DNA of 64,000 nucleotides, from the NCBI RefSeq assembly GCF_042678045.1, contig NZ_JBHUDI010000006.1, forward strand, positions 62,001 to 126,000, written 5' to 3'. The DNA is from Natrinema amylolyticus_A. Lineage in GTDB: Archaea; Halobacteriota; Halobacteria; Halobacteriales; Natrialbaceae. This document shows positions 32,025 through 41,446 of the stretch, in pieces. The position numbers and the translations under genes are program-made. Positions within the stretch are counted from its first letter, which is position 1. The number at the start of each line of letters is the position of its first letter. Under the pieces are notes generated by a model. The model was not told where the DNA came from, did no database searches, and saw only the letters and a program-made list of their open reading frames with translations.

Positions 32025-33155
32025 TTGTACCTACCCCCGAAAGTGACCAATCGCATCCACAGTCTCGACGCAATGCGAATCATTGCGATAGCATTCGTCG
32101 TACTGATACACACAGATCCGTTTCAGGGTGTCACTGAGTACGGGAATATGATAAACTTCGGGACCAAAACGATCTCGCGGTTCGCCGTCCCCTTCTTTTT
32201 CATCACGTCGGGATACTTTTTTGCACTCAAAACGGCCAACCGAGATCCCACCTCGTACCTTACCAAGCGAATCATCAAGCTCGCGTCTCTCTATCTCTTC
32301 GGGCTCGTTCTCGCCGTTCCGACCTTCTTCGGTGGAGAGCTAGTTAGAGCGGCGCTTGCCGGTCGATCGGTTCGAGCTACCGTCCTCAGCAGCCTCATCG
32401 AGTACCTCGATCCAGTCGAACTCGTATATTATGGCACATCTGTTTCCGAGATCCTTTGGTTCCTTCCCGCGCTGCTCTTCTCACTCCTCTTCGTGTATTT
32501 CGTCACGGGCATCGGGAAGCCGAGTTACGTACTCCCAGTTGCGCTGTGCTTTCACTTTGTGGGGCTTCTCGGTGCGACCTACACGGGGTTCATCGACGTC
32601 CCGTTCGAGATTCGAGATGCCCTCTTCTTCGGTTTCTTTTACACCAGTTTGGGGTACACCGTTCGCACACGACGCTGGGAGCCGTCCGAGGAGAACGGTC
32701 GCCTCCTCTTCGGTCTCATACTGTTGTTCGTCGTGTTACAATTCGTTGAATTCTACGTCCTCGGCTATCCCCTTCGTGGCGAGCCATTCGGCTCGTACGT
32801 CTACGCCCCCAGCTACGGGATTTCAACCGCACTGTTGAGCGCCTCGCTATTTCTGTTTCTCCTCTCACGGCCGACACTGTTCGCCGGCACACCGCTGCCC
32901 GCGTGGGGAACCTACGCCGTGGGGATCTATGTTACCCATCCGACAGTGTTTGCGATCCTGCGAGCCTTCCACGAGACACTGGAGTCGATGGGCTATGCAA
33001 TCGATTCTATGATCATCTGGCATCTCGTCTCGACACCCGCGACCATCATCGGCGCACTCGCAGTCTATCTGCTCGCTCACAGGCTCAGATTGATCGAGAT
33101 CAATGGCAGTCATTTGCCCGGAGAAGCGTGGCTCAGAACCCGCAGATCGAACTAA
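32025..33155 (+). CDS. Acyltransferase-3 family membrane protein
   Basis: A 376-residue protein with about ten membrane helices. The N-terminal signature RIHSLDAMRIIAIAFVVLIH has the Arg-x10-His characteristic of AT3 acyltransferases, which O-acetylate cell-surface sugars. FFFITSGYFFAL and a C-terminal YAVGIYVTHPTVF also fit. The start is uncertain: TTG 32025 or GTG 32043; the ATG at 32073 would cut into the first motif. The gene and its flanks are visibly richer in A/T than neighbours, suggesting horizontal acquisition. A role in surface-glycan modification is inferred. Confidence 0.8.
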   Translation: MYLPPKVTNRIHSLDAMRIIAIAFVVLIHTDPFQGVTEYGNMINFGTKTISRFAVPFFFITSGYFFALKTANRDPTSYLTKRIIKLASLYLFGLVLAVPTFFGGELVRAALAGRSVRATVLSSLIEYLDPVELVYYGTSVSEILWFLPALLFSLLFVYFVTGIGKPSYVLPVALCFHFVGLLGATYTGFIDVPFEIRDALFFGFFYTSLGYTVRTRRWEPSEENGRLLFGLILLFVVLQFVEFYVLGYPLRGEPFGSYVYAPSYGISTALLSASLFLFLLSRPTLFAGTPLPAWGTYAVGIYVTHPTVFAILRAFHETLESMGYAIDSMIIWHLVSTPATIIGALAVYLLAHRLRLIEINGSHLPGEAWLRTRRSN

Positions 33156-33332
33156 CACTGCGATCCGATGAATCCACCATCTGTCTACGCTGGTTCCATC
33201 AAGAAAGTCTAGATAGCACGGAAACCCCTCATCTGAGGACTGTCTTCTGTGAGATATGCGCATGAGCGATGTAACGACCATTTCGATGAACCAAACGCCT
33301 GAAGAAACGGGTTTCAACAGGCCAGATGCTGT

Positions 33333-33719
33333 CTACTCTTTGTCGCCGTTCTCGCCCCACTCACCACCGACACGGTCGACGCCCATCATCGCCTCGCCGG
33401 GGTGTTCAGTGAAGACGATCTTCATGTTCTCGTCGGGGACGTCGAACGTCTCGCCGACGTAATCCATGGTCTCGAGGGCGAAGGCTCGTTTTCGCTCGAA
33501 CGAGCGGCCGCGTCGGATCTCGGCGTCGAGAAAGAGCAACGGTCCGTCGACGGCGCGTCCGAGGTGCAGGTCCGCCGTCTCGCGTTCGCGGATCGACACG
33601 GCGACGTGACCCGCTGTCGTCGCCATCTCGGTCGTGTACAGGTCCGTTACGCGGTCGGCGAACGCGGTCTTTTCCTCATCCGACAGCGACAGCGTCGTCT
33701 CGAACTGTAACAGCGGCAT
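33333..33719 (-). CDS. Tautomerase-superfamily protein
   Basis: A 128-residue protein beginning MPLLQFETTLSLSDEEKTAF, so removal of Met would expose the catalytic Pro1 of the 4-oxalocrotonate tautomerase/MIF superfamily. The size of about 120 residues and HVAVSIRERETADLHLGR resemble the MIF-like, two-repeat form. The C-terminal tail is Gly- and acid-rich. Substrate unknown. It is divergent from the DASS transporter gene with a 102-bp spacer. Confidence 0.75.
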   Translation of the reverse strand: MPLLQFETTLSLSDEEKTAFADRVTDLYTTEMATTAGHVAVSIRERETADLHLGRAVDGPLLFLDAEIRRGRSFERKRAFALETMDYVGETFDVPDENMKIVFTEHPGEAMMGVDRVGGEWGENGDKE

Positions 33720-33791
33720 ACCGCGAGTTGGCCGGGCACCCGCTTGGGCGTTCTGCAACCCACCACACTCGAGCCGTGTAAGCGACCACTG

Positions 33792-33798
33792 TTTATAC
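33792..33798 (+). promoter_or_regulatory. TATA box for the DASS transporter
   Basis: TTTATAC is centred about 27 bases before ATG 33822, supporting that start over the in-frame upstream codon at 33744. Confidence 0.6.
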
Positions 33799-33821
33799 GC
33801 GTGCCCGTGGGAGGGAGACCC

Positions 33822-35648
33822 ATGGTGGCCGAACGTGACCGGACCACTCGATCGGGTATCGGGCGACTGTGGCGATACCTGTGGCTCGTCAACGCCCGAA
33901 CGAAGGCGTATCTCACACTCGACGCGCCGGCGATGATCGCGGACATGGACAATCTCGAGCCCGAAGAACGACGTCTGGCCCGGCGGGTGTTCCCCGACGG
34001 AGGGCGCGACGCGGAGCCGGGTGCTGGAGATCGAACCGATAGTGGGACTGCCGCCGGCAGCGGCGGCGGAACCGGTGGCTCCGGCGGTGGCAGCCGCGGC
34101 GACGACGGGTCGTCGTTCGACGTCGGCGGGACGTACGAACGCCGACAGCAGATCGGGTTCGTCCTCGGACCGTTGCTGTTCGCGCTCATCTTCCTCTCGC
34201 CGACGCCGAGCGGCCTGTCGGCCGCCGGAAAGGCCGTCGCCGCCGCCACCGCGTGGATCGCCGTCTGGTGGATGTCCGAAGCGATCCCGATCCCCGCGAC
34301 GTCGCTGTTGCCGATCGTGCTGTTTCCGCTGACCGGCGCGTTGCCCGTCGCGGACACGACCCCCTCCTACGGCCACCCGCTGATCTTCCTCTTTATGGGC
34401 GGCTTTTTCCTCGCGATGGCGATGCAACGGTGGGGGCTGCACCGACGGATCGCGCTCCGGACGATCAAGGCCGTCGGCACCGAGCCATCGCGGCTCATCC
34501 TCGGCTTCATGCTCGCGACGGCGTTTCTCTCGATGTGGGTCTCAAACACCGCGACGGTGATGATGATGACCCCCATCGCGCTGGCGGTCATCTACCAGAC
34601 CGCGGACCTGATCGACGAAACCGGCCTCGAGGTCGACACGAGCGAAGGCAACTTCTCGTTCGGCATCGCCTTGATGCTGTGTATCGCCTACGGCGCGTCC
34701 GTCGGCGGCGTCGCGACGCTCATCGGGACCCCGCCGAACGTCCTCTTTGCGGGACAGGCCGACGCGCTCTTCGGCCAGTCGGTCTCGTTCGCCGAGTGGA
34801 TGCTCTACGGCGTTCCGATCGCAGCGATCGGTCTCGTGGCGGTCTACACGTACGTCACGCGCGCCGTGTCGCCGCAGTTCGCGGAACTGCCGGCCGGTGC
34901 GGACACGATCGACCGCGAACTCGAGCGACTCGGGCCGATGGACAGACAGGAGAAGTGGGTCGCCGTCGTCTTCGCCGGGATGGCAACGGCCTGGATCGGC
35001 AGCAGTCTGCTCGAGCCGCTGGTCGGCGTCGCACCGCCCGCGGACGCCGACACGATCGTCGCCATCGGTGGTGCGATGGTCCTCTTTACGCTGCCGACGA
35101 CGACGGCCGAGGGCGACCGCACCTTCCTGCTCGACTGGACGAACGCCGTCGACATTCCCTGGGGCGTCATCCTCCTCTTTGGCGGCGGGCTCGCGATCGC
35201 CAGCGGCTTCGGCGACACCGGCCTCGCGGCCTGGATCGGCGAGCGACTCGAGTTACTCGCGGGTGTGCCGATGATCGCCATTTTGTTCGCCGTGGTCGTG
35301 ATGACGATCTTCCTGACGGAAGTCACCTCGAACACAGCGACGACGGCAATGTTGATGCCGATCCTCGCGGGCGTTGCCGTCGGCATCGGAGTTCACCCGT
35401 TCGGACTGATGATCGCGGGCGCGACCGCCGCTTCCTTCGCGTTCATGCTGCCGGTTGCGACCCCGCCGAACGCGATCGTCTTCGGGAGCGGCTACATCAC
35501 ACTGCCCCAGATGGCCAAGGTCGGCGTCGGGCTCAACGTCATCGGCATCATCCTGATCACGCTCGTGGCGATCGGCTGGCTGCCGATCGCCTGGGGGATC
35601 GAGGTCGGAACGCTCCCGGCAGAGTTCGCCGAGGCGTTCCAAGGGTGA
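33822..35648 (+). CDS. DASS/SLC13-family sodium:anion (dicarboxylate) symporter
   Basis: A 608-residue membrane transporter. About 110 N-terminal cytoplasmic residues include a short amphipathic start and a Gly-rich linker (residues ~70-100). Roughly 11-12 helices follow. Family signatures are MWVSNTATVMMMTPIA and, in the second inverted repeat, EVTSNTATTAMLMPI: both SNT motifs that bind Na+ and the carboxylate. The C-terminal LPVATPPNAIVFGSGYI is also typical. The likely substrate is a C4-dicarboxylate, citrate or sulfate. Downstream, 35649-35828 has two G/C-rich hairpins but no gene. Confidence 0.92.
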   Translation: MVAERDRTTRSGIGRLWRYLWLVNARTKAYLTLDAPAMIADMDNLEPEERRLARRVFPDGGRDAEPGAGDRTDSGTAAGSGGGTGGSGGGSRGDDGSSFDVGGTYERRQQIGFVLGPLLFALIFLSPTPSGLSAAGKAVAAATAWIAVWWMSEAIPIPATSLLPIVLFPLTGALPVADTTPSYGHPLIFLFMGGFFLAMAMQRWGLHRRIALRTIKAVGTEPSRLILGFMLATAFLSMWVSNTATVMMMTPIALAVIYQTADLIDETGLEVDTSEGNFSFGIALMLCIAYGASVGGVATLIGTPPNVLFAGQADALFGQSVSFAEWMLYGVPIAAIGLVAVYTYVTRAVSPQFAELPAGADTIDRELERLGPMDRQEKWVAVVFAGMATAWIGSSLLEPLVGVAPPADADTIVAIGGAMVLFTLPTTTAEGDRTFLLDWTNAVDIPWGVILLFGGGLAIASGFGDTGLAAWIGERLELLAGVPMIAILFAVVVMTIFLTEVTSNTATTAMLMPILAGVAVGIGVHPFGLMIAGATAASFAFMLPVATPPNAIVFGSGYITLPQMAKVGVGLNVIGIILITLVAIGWLPIAWGIEVGTLPAEFAEAFQG

Positions 35649-35828
35649 CCAGTGCGGTCGGCGGAATGCGGACACCGGTTGCATCCGCGAGCGAACCGAA
35701 GGGTGAGCGAGCGGGCCGACGACTGACCCGGAAGCCGCGCAACGCGCGGCTGGAGGGGAAAGAGGAGTGCTTTTCATCAAAGTTTTGCCGAGGGTGCGCC
35801 TTTGGCGCGCCCGCAGCGCAAAAGTTTG

Positions 35829-37340
35829 TTAGTCGTCCGCAGGAAGCTCTGGCCCACCGACATCGGGCCGACTCACGTCACGGTCGGTTTCCTCGCCTTC
35901 GATGTCGTAGGGATACTCGCCCGTGACACAGCCCAGACAGAGGTCGATGCGATCTTTCTCGAGCACGTCGGCGACGGCGTCGGTCGAGAGGTACGCGAGG
36001 CTGTCAGCGCTGATCTCGTCGCGGATTTCGGCGGTCGATTTGTCCGCGGCGATCAGTTCCTCGCGGGTAGCCATGTCGATCCCCATGTAGCAGGGGGCGA
36101 CGATTGCCGGTGCGCCGATACGGACGTGAACCTCCTCGGCCCCGCAGTCTTTCAGGAGCTGGACGAGCTGGGTCGAGGTCGTCCCGCGGACGATCGAGTC
36201 GTCGATGACGGTGACGGTTTTCCCTTCGATCGTGGATTTGATCGGGTTGAGTTTCAGCCGGACCGCGCGTTCGCGTTCGTCCTGCGTTGGCATAATGAAG
36301 GTACGTCCGACGTAGCGGTTCTTCATCAGTCCCTCGGCGAACTCGACGCCCTCGTCCTCGGCATCGCGTGGCTCGCCGTCGGCAGTCGTCTCGCCAGCAG
36401 CGTCGGCGTAGCCCGAGGCAAAGGCACGTCCGGAGTCGGGGACCGGCATCACGACGTCGGTTTCGACGCCGCTTTCCTCCCAGAGCTTGCGCCCCAGTTT
36501 GCGCCGGGCCTCGTAAACCAGTGTATCGTCGATGACGCTGTCCGGGCGGGCGAAGTAGACGTGTTCGAAGAAGCAGTGAGCGGTGTGTTCCTGTTCGACG
36601 AGCTGGTAGGTGTCGAAGCCCTGGCCGTCGTCCTGGAGAACGACCAGTTCGCCCGGTCGAACGTCGCGAATGAGTTCGCCATCGAGGGTGTCGATCGCTG
36701 CCGATTCGGACGCGAGGATATAGCCGTCCTCGAGCTTCCCGATACACAGCGGCCGGTTGCCCTGCGGGTCGCGCACACCGAGTACCGTGTCGTCGTGGCT
36801 GATCGTCAGCGAGTACGAGCCGTGGATGCGTCCCATCGTGCGCTTGACGGCACGGACCAGATCCTCTTCCAGGAGGTTGCGCGCGAGGTCGTGGGCGATG
36901 ACCTCGGTGTCGCCGTCGCTGGTGAAGGCATGACCCGCCGCCGCGAGTTCCTCGCGGATCTCGTCGGCGTTGACGAGGTTGCCGTTATGCGAGAGGCCCA
37001 GCGAACCGCTCTTGAACGAGACGGAGAAGGGTTGTGCACAGGAAGAGTCGACGGAGCCGGCCGTCGGATACCGGACGTGGCCGATCCCGGCCGCCCCGTT
37101 GAGCGTCTCGAGATCGTCCTCGTCGAAGGCGTCGCCGACGAGGCCCATTTCGACGTGGCTGTGCTGCTGAAAGCCGTCGTGCGTGACGATCCCCGCGGAC
37201 TCCTGGCCCCGATGCTGGAGCGCGTAGAGTGCGTAGTACAACGGTCGTGCCGCGTCCCGACCGTCGAGTGAGACGCCGACGACGCCGCACTTTTCGGTCA
37301 TTCCTGTTCGCCGGGGAGTCTCGCCCCGCCCATCAGTCAT
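35829..37340 (-). CDS. purF: Amidophosphoribosyltransferase
   Basis: A 503-residue enzyme that makes 5-phosphoribosylamine from PRPP and glutamine, the first step of purine synthesis. The class II glutaminase domain starts TEKCGVVGVSL (nucleophile Cys18 after a short leader) and includes YALYALQHRGQESAGI and GLSHNGNLVNADE. The PRPP loop is VTVIDDSIVRGTTSTQL. Cysteines near residues 402 and 471-474 (CYMG, CLGC) suggest the Fe-S cluster of the Bacillus-type enzyme. A TATA box 27 bases upstream favours ATG 37340; an internal ATG at 37301 is closer to the Cys and may be used instead. Confidence 0.95.
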   Translation of the reverse strand: MTDGRGETPRRTGMTEKCGVVGVSLDGRDAARPLYYALYALQHRGQESAGIVTHDGFQQHSHVEMGLVGDAFDEDDLETLNGAAGIGHVRYPTAGSVDSSCAQPFSVSFKSGSLGLSHNGNLVNADEIREELAAAGHAFTSDGDTEVIAHDLARNLLEEDLVRAVKRTMGRIHGSYSLTISHDDTVLGVRDPQGNRPLCIGKLEDGYILASESAAIDTLDGELIRDVRPGELVVLQDDGQGFDTYQLVEQEHTAHCFFEHVYFARPDSVIDDTLVYEARRKLGRKLWEESGVETDVVMPVPDSGRAFASGYADAAGETTADGEPRDAEDEGVEFAEGLMKNRYVGRTFIMPTQDERERAVRLKLNPIKSTIEGKTVTVIDDSIVRGTTSTQLVQLLKDCGAEEVHVRIGAPAIVAPCYMGIDMATREELIAADKSTAEIRDEISADSLAYLSTDAVADVLEKDRIDLCLGCVTGEYPYDIEGEETDRDVSRPDVGGPELPADD

Positions 37341-37363
37341 GGGAGTCAGTAGGGCATCGAGCC

Positions 37364-37372
37364 GATAAAAAC
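37364..37372 (-). promoter_or_regulatory. TATA box for purF
   Basis: GTTTTTATC on the minus strand, centred 27 bases before ATG 37340, predicting a leaderless purF mRNA. Confidence 0.6.
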
Positions 37373-37414
37373 CCCCGTGTTTGTGCTTCTATAGTCGGTA
37401 CCAGTATCGGGTTA

Positions 37415-37434
37415 TATCCACGTTCGTGGATATC
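37415..37434. promoter_or_regulatory. Perfect palindrome upstream of purF
   Basis: ATATCCACG-TT-CGTGGATAT: 9-base arms and a 2-base centre, about 45 bases upstream of the purF TATA box and 190 bases from the divergent MutS-like gene. It looks like a binding site for a dimeric regulator. Confidence 0.6.
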
Positions 37435-37623
37435 TCTCGAGCAACCACACGACAGCAAGGCCTCTTCACGGCTCGCTCCCGCGCAACGATCGGGTATGAG
37501 CCGACCCGCTTCCGGTGTTAAATCGGGTATCGAGCGACCGACGAAGCCATCTCGTTCTCGACCTGCATACTCGTGGATACCCAAGACACAGTGTTCAAGA
37601 CGGTTGCCTCGAGTCCATCGTGT

Positions 37624-39399
37624 ATGCGACTCGAGGAGTACTGGGGAGTCGGTCCGAAGACGCGGGAGACGCTGGTCGACGCGCTGGGTCGTGAGCAGGC
37701 GATCCAGGCGATCGAGAGTGGGGACGTCCGGGCGCTTGCCGATGCCGGGTTAGCCCGCGGGCGGGCGACGCGAATTCTCAGGCGAGCGACCGACAGCGCT
37801 GGCATGGACGTATTGGCGACCAGCGACGCACGCTCGGCCTACAAGGAGTTGCTCGATCTCGCGGTCGACCACGCCGTGACACAGCGTGCGGCGGACCGTA
37901 TTCGGGTGCTCACGCCACTCGAGAGCCGAGCTGCGATGGAAGACCGACTCGACGACGTCCTCGCGGCCAGAGACGCCTGGGCGGAGCTCGACGACGCCGA
38001 CCGCGAGACCGTCCTCGCAGCCTACGAGCGCTACGACGAGCGCGAGGGCAGCGAACACGCCGCCGTCGAGGCCGCGCTCGCGCTGGACGAGGCTGGCGTC
38101 GACTCCGGGCCGTTCGCCGCGATCGCTGACCTCGAGCGCGCGCGCCTCGAGGCGGCCGCCGAGGCGCTGGCAGCGCTGGATGGCGGCCGAGTCCGGTCGG
38201 GTGCCGACGAGGAACTCGACCGGCTTCGGGACGCGCTGGGTGCTGTCGAGGACATGGACGCCAACGCAGTCGACCTGATCGAAGACCTGCGATCAGAGGG
38301 CGTTCGCGACGTCGAAGGCTTTCGCCAGTCCTTCGAGGACCACCTCCTGAGCGAGACAGACGTGACGATCGATCGGGTTCGGGATGCGATGCCCACCGAC
38401 GCGACGGACGCGACCGACTTCGTCGGCGGGACGTTACGCGCCCTCCGGAACGATCTCACCGCGGCGGTCGACGAACGCGAGGAGACCGTCGCGGGCGACC
38501 TTCAGGAAACGCTCGCGGATGCCCGCGCGGCCGTCGATCGGGCGATCGAAGCGGTCGACGAGATCGCGTTGCACCTCTCGCTGGCCCGCTTTGCACTCGC
38601 GTACGACTGTACTCGGCCGACGTTCGTCGAGGGTGAGCAGGCGGCCGTCTCCGTCGTCAACGCACGCAATCTCACGCTCGCCGCGCGCGATGAGACATCG
38701 GTCCAGCCGGTCACCTACGGGCTCGGGGAGCACGGCGTCGCGAGCGTCCCCGACGGCGTGAACGCGATCCCCGGCGAGCAGCGCGTCGCCGTCCTGACTG
38801 GCGCCAACAGCGGCGGGAAGACGACGCTGCTCGAGACACTGTGTCAGGTCGTCCTGCTGGCGATGATGGGGCTGCCGGTGCCCGCGGATCGGGCCGAAGT
38901 GACGCCCGTGGACTCGCTGGTCTTTCACCGCCGCCACGCGAGTTTCAACGCTGGCGTCCTCGAGTCCACGTTGCGCTCGATCGTCCCGCCGCTGTCGTCG
39001 GGCGGCCGGACGCTGATGCTAGTCGACGAGTTCGAGGCGATCACGGAGCCGGGCAGCGCGGCCGATCTGTTACACGGACTGGTCACGCTCACCGTCGACC
39101 GCGAAGCGCTCGGCGTGTTCGTCACCCACCTCGCGGACGATCTGGAGCCACTGCCGCCCGAAGCACGGGTCGACGGCATTTTCGCGGAGGGGCTGAACCC
39201 GGACCTCGAGTTGCGCGTCGATTACCAACCGCGATTCGATACGGTTGGCCGGTCGACACCCGAGTTCATCGTCTCGCGGCTGGTCGCCAACGCGGGCGAC
39301 CGTCGCGAGCGGGCGGGATTCGAGACGCTGGCGGCGGCCGTCGGGGACGAGGTCGTCCAGCGAACGCTCGCGGACGCCCGCTGGAGCACCGACGAGTAA
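37624..39399 (+). CDS. MutS-family ATPase with N-terminal helix-hairpin-helix (MutS5-like)
   Basis: A 591-residue protein. The N-terminus LEEYWGVGPKTRETLVDALG is a helix-hairpin-helix. The middle 350 residues are mostly helical, coiled-coil-like (clamp/core). The C-terminal MutS ATPase domain has LTGANSGGKTTLLETL (Walker A), LMLVDEFEAITEPGSAADLLHGL (Walker B and signature) and GVFVTHLADDL. The mismatch-recognition Phe-x-Glu domain I is absent, so this is a MutS5/MutS2-like protein probably acting in recombination rather than mismatch repair. ATG 37624 is chosen by domain start. Confidence 0.85.
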   Translation: MRLEEYWGVGPKTRETLVDALGREQAIQAIESGDVRALADAGLARGRATRILRRATDSAGMDVLATSDARSAYKELLDLAVDHAVTQRAADRIRVLTPLESRAAMEDRLDDVLAARDAWAELDDADRETVLAAYERYDEREGSEHAAVEAALALDEAGVDSGPFAAIADLERARLEAAAEALAALDGGRVRSGADEELDRLRDALGAVEDMDANAVDLIEDLRSEGVRDVEGFRQSFEDHLLSETDVTIDRVRDAMPTDATDATDFVGGTLRALRNDLTAAVDEREETVAGDLQETLADARAAVDRAIEAVDEIALHLSLARFALAYDCTRPTFVEGEQAAVSVVNARNLTLAARDETSVQPVTYGLGEHGVASVPDGVNAIPGEQRVAVLTGANSGGKTTLLETLCQVVLLAMMGLPVPADRAEVTPVDSLVFHRRHASFNAGVLESTLRSIVPPLSSGGRTLMLVDEFEAITEPGSAADLLHGLVTLTVDREALGVFVTHLADDLEPLPPEARVDGIFAEGLNPDLELRVDYQPRFDTVGRSTPEFIVSRLVANAGDRRERAGFETLAAAVGDEVVQRTLADARWSTDE

Positions 39400-40065
39400 T
39401 CAGGACGGGTCAGTCCGATCCCCGCCGTCTCTGCTGTCACCCTCGTTCCGTCGATCTTCGCGGCGGTCGTCGTCTGCAGGCCACCGATCCGGCGTCGGTT
39501 CGTATCCGTTCCCGCGGACGTCATCGCTCGATCGGCCATACGTGTAGACGGTGCTGTCGTACTCCTCGCAGACGCGAGCTTCGAGGTAGGCCTGTGCGGC
39601 CCGCCGGGAGAGGCCGCCCAGCTCGATGATGTCGACGAGCGCGGTTTTGGTCGCGCGAAACCAGACCCTGAGCGCGCGGTCGTCGCCGGGGTCGACCGCG
39701 ACGATCGCGCCCCGACCACCGTCGGGGACCGGGTCCGACGTCGCTCGCGATCCCGTGGATCGTTCACCGCCGCCGCGGCCGTCGCCCCACTCGAGCCACC
39801 AGACCCGGTAGGCGTCGACCGCGTAGCCGGCCAACGGATCGACGAGATACAGCGCCTCGTAGACGCAGGGATCGAGATGGTCGGTCAGGATCCGCTCGCG
39901 GGAGATCGAGTCTGCTACGAGTGAGGGAGCGATCCCACCGGCTGCCAGGGGTGTGGCAGCGCTGATCTCGTCGATCAGCGACAGGTCGTCGCCACCCCAG
40001 TGACTGTATCGCAACTCGTAGAGCCGGTCCGGTCGCCGATAGGCGACCAGCGCCCTATGGCCCAT
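39400..40065 (-). CDS. Conserved haloarchaeal protein (DUF6735-like)
   Basis: A 221-residue soluble protein with start MGHRALVAYRRPDRLYELRYSHWGG, which resembles the DUF6735 family. Its stop abuts the stop of the convergent MutS-like gene with no gap. The middle contains YLVDPLAGYAVDAYRVWWLEWG and WFRATKTALVDIIELGGLSRRAAQAYLEARV. The last 40 residues are a charged low-complexity tail (Asp/Arg). Function unknown; the His/Trp-rich N-terminal half suggests a globular beta domain. Confidence 0.7.
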   Translation of the reverse strand: MGHRALVAYRRPDRLYELRYSHWGGDDLSLIDEISAATPLAAGGIAPSLVADSISRERILTDHLDPCVYEALYLVDPLAGYAVDAYRVWWLEWGDGRGGGERSTGSRATSDPVPDGGRGAIVAVDPGDDRALRVWFRATKTALVDIIELGGLSRRAAQAYLEARVCEEYDSTVYTYGRSSDDVRGNGYEPTPDRWPADDDRREDRRNEGDSRDGGDRTDPS

Positions 40066-40195
40066 CGTTCACCCGGGCTGGCAGTGACGGCGGGCGGTCC
40101 TCGAGACTCGGAATGCGTACTGTCTGACGGATCACACCGGGCTTGGCCGCCCATCCGTACTTGAACCTGCGGACGACGACCGCAGCCGTGGGCGG

Positions 40196-40642
40196 TTACG
40201 TCGTCGCGCTCGCTCGTCGCTCGGCGCGGGCTGCGACCGCCTTGTTCATCGCGACGAACGCCCGTTCGACCTTGGTCTCGTCGAAAACCAGCGAAGTGAG
40301 TGCGCCGCGAACCGTCTCCCGCTGGAGCAACCGCGTGCGGCTGTCATCGTCGATCGGCTGGAGATGAAACTCGTGGTAGCGATCGAGCGCGAACGGGAGC
40401 CAGAACCGGTCGAGCCAGGCGAGCCGCCTGTACGGTTCGACGGTGACGAGCACTTGACCGTCGAGGAGTCCACGGGAGTCAGCGACCTCATCCTGCCCTG
40501 GGCGCTCCGTCCCGTCGATCACGATCCCCTCGACCTGACGGGTGAGCGGGTTCCACTCCGGATAGGTGTCGAACGCGAGGAGGGCTTCCCAGACGACCTC
40601 GGGCGGCGCGTCGATCTCGACGAACACCTCGACCTCGTTCAT
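40196..40642 (-). CDS. SRPBCC-domain protein (polyketide cyclase/START-like)
   Basis: A 148-residue single START/Bet v1-like domain: EVEVFVEIDAPPEVVWEALLAFDTYPEWNPLTRQVEG is the classic first strand and helices, and the C-terminal long helix is LTSLVFDETKVERAFVAMNKAV. Such proteins bind hydrophobic ligands in a deep cavity. No catalytic residue can be assigned. It is 111 bp downstream of the Dps-like gene on the same strand and may or may not be co-transcribed with it. Confidence 0.85.
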   Translation of the reverse strand: MNEVEVFVEIDAPPEVVWEALLAFDTYPEWNPLTRQVEGIVIDGTERPGQDEVADSRGLLDGQVLVTVEPYRRLAWLDRFWLPFALDRYHEFHLQPIDDDSRTRLLQRETVRGALTSLVFDETKVERAFVAMNKAVAARAERRASATT

Positions 40643-40753
40643 AGAGACCGTAGTACATACACAGGAAAGGCTGTACCGGTCGCTGCCGTCGGCAGTCGCG
40701 GCGCTCCGGCGGTGCCACGACCGCTCGAGCGTCGCAAACGGGGAGCCGACAGC

Positions 40754-41413
40754 TTAGGCGCTGTCGTTGAACCGCCGGTTCGTCGACAGCGGTGCGTCGC
40801 CGGGTTCGCCACGGACGAAGTGGCCGGCCGGGTTGATCTCGCCGTCGCGTTCCATCGAGAGGAGTTCGACGAACCACGCCTCGTGTTCGATCTCCTCTTG
40901 GAGGATTCGTGAGGCCATGTCGTAGGTCCGCGGGTCGACGTCACGAGTCATGTCACAGACCTCCGACCACGTCCGGATGGCACAGCGTTCGGCCTCGAGC
41001 AGGACCTCGAGAATTCCTTCGGCATCGAGGCTGGTGGTGTCGAACCCGCCCTCGTCGTCCATCGGCGTCGGTACCTCTGCGTCCGGACAGGAGGCCCGAT
41101 CCGCGAAGTCCCGAATGTCGTTGGGGAGCGCCCCACCGAGTTCGTACACCCGCGGCGCGACGAGTTCGAAGTGGGCCCGATCCTCGAGGCGGGCGTCCTC
41201 GGCAATCTCCTTGTAGTCCTCGTGACCCGCCAGATGCATCCGCAGGTTCGTATAGTAGTAGTAGGTGGTGAACTCGGCACCGATCGCGTCGATCAGCTTC
41301 TCGCGGAGATCCTCCGGCTCGAGTCCCCGTTCGCGGAGCACTTCCATGCCGACGCGCTCGCTGGTGTCTCCGGGACTGACGCTACCTGAGGAATGTTGTT
41401 TGTCATCGGACAT
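40754..41413 (-). CDS. Ferritin-like Dps-related protein (DPSL type)
   Basis: A 219-residue four-helix ferritin-like protein. Iron ligands fall in FTTYYYYTNLRMHLAGHEDYKEIAEDARLEDRAHFELVAPRV (E...D/E-x-x-H) and LQEEIEHEAWFVELLS (E-x-x-E-H). Two cysteines in EAERCAIRTWSEVCDMTR recall the thiol pair of archaeal DPSL proteins, dodecameric iron-storing cages that consume peroxide. A TATA box 29 bases upstream supports ATG 41413 rather than the in-frame codon at 41431. It is divergent from a DyP-like peroxidase gene, forming an apparent oxidative-stress pair. Confidence 0.82.
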   Translation of the reverse strand: MSDDKQHSSGSVSPGDTSERVGMEVLRERGLEPEDLREKLIDAIGAEFTTYYYYTNLRMHLAGHEDYKEIAEDARLEDRAHFELVAPRVYELGGALPNDIRDFADRASCPDAEVPTPMDDEGGFDTTSLDAEGILEVLLEAERCAIRTWSEVCDMTRDVDPRTYDMASRILQEEIEHEAWFVELLSMERDGEINPAGHFVRGEPGDAPLSTNRRFNDSA

Positions 41414-41437
41414 CGTGCATATTGTGTCCATAACACA

Positions 41438-41446
41438 CTACTTAGA
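41438..41446 (-). promoter_or_regulatory. TATA-like box for the Dps-like gene
   Basis: TCTAAGTAG on the minus strand, centred 29 bases before ATG 41413, consistent with a leaderless mRNA. Confidence 0.55.

Noticed and set aside
35802..37271. 489-codon plus-strand frame opposite purF
   Set aside because: PurF is certain (catalytic Cys, PRPP loop); the opposite frame shows no domain.
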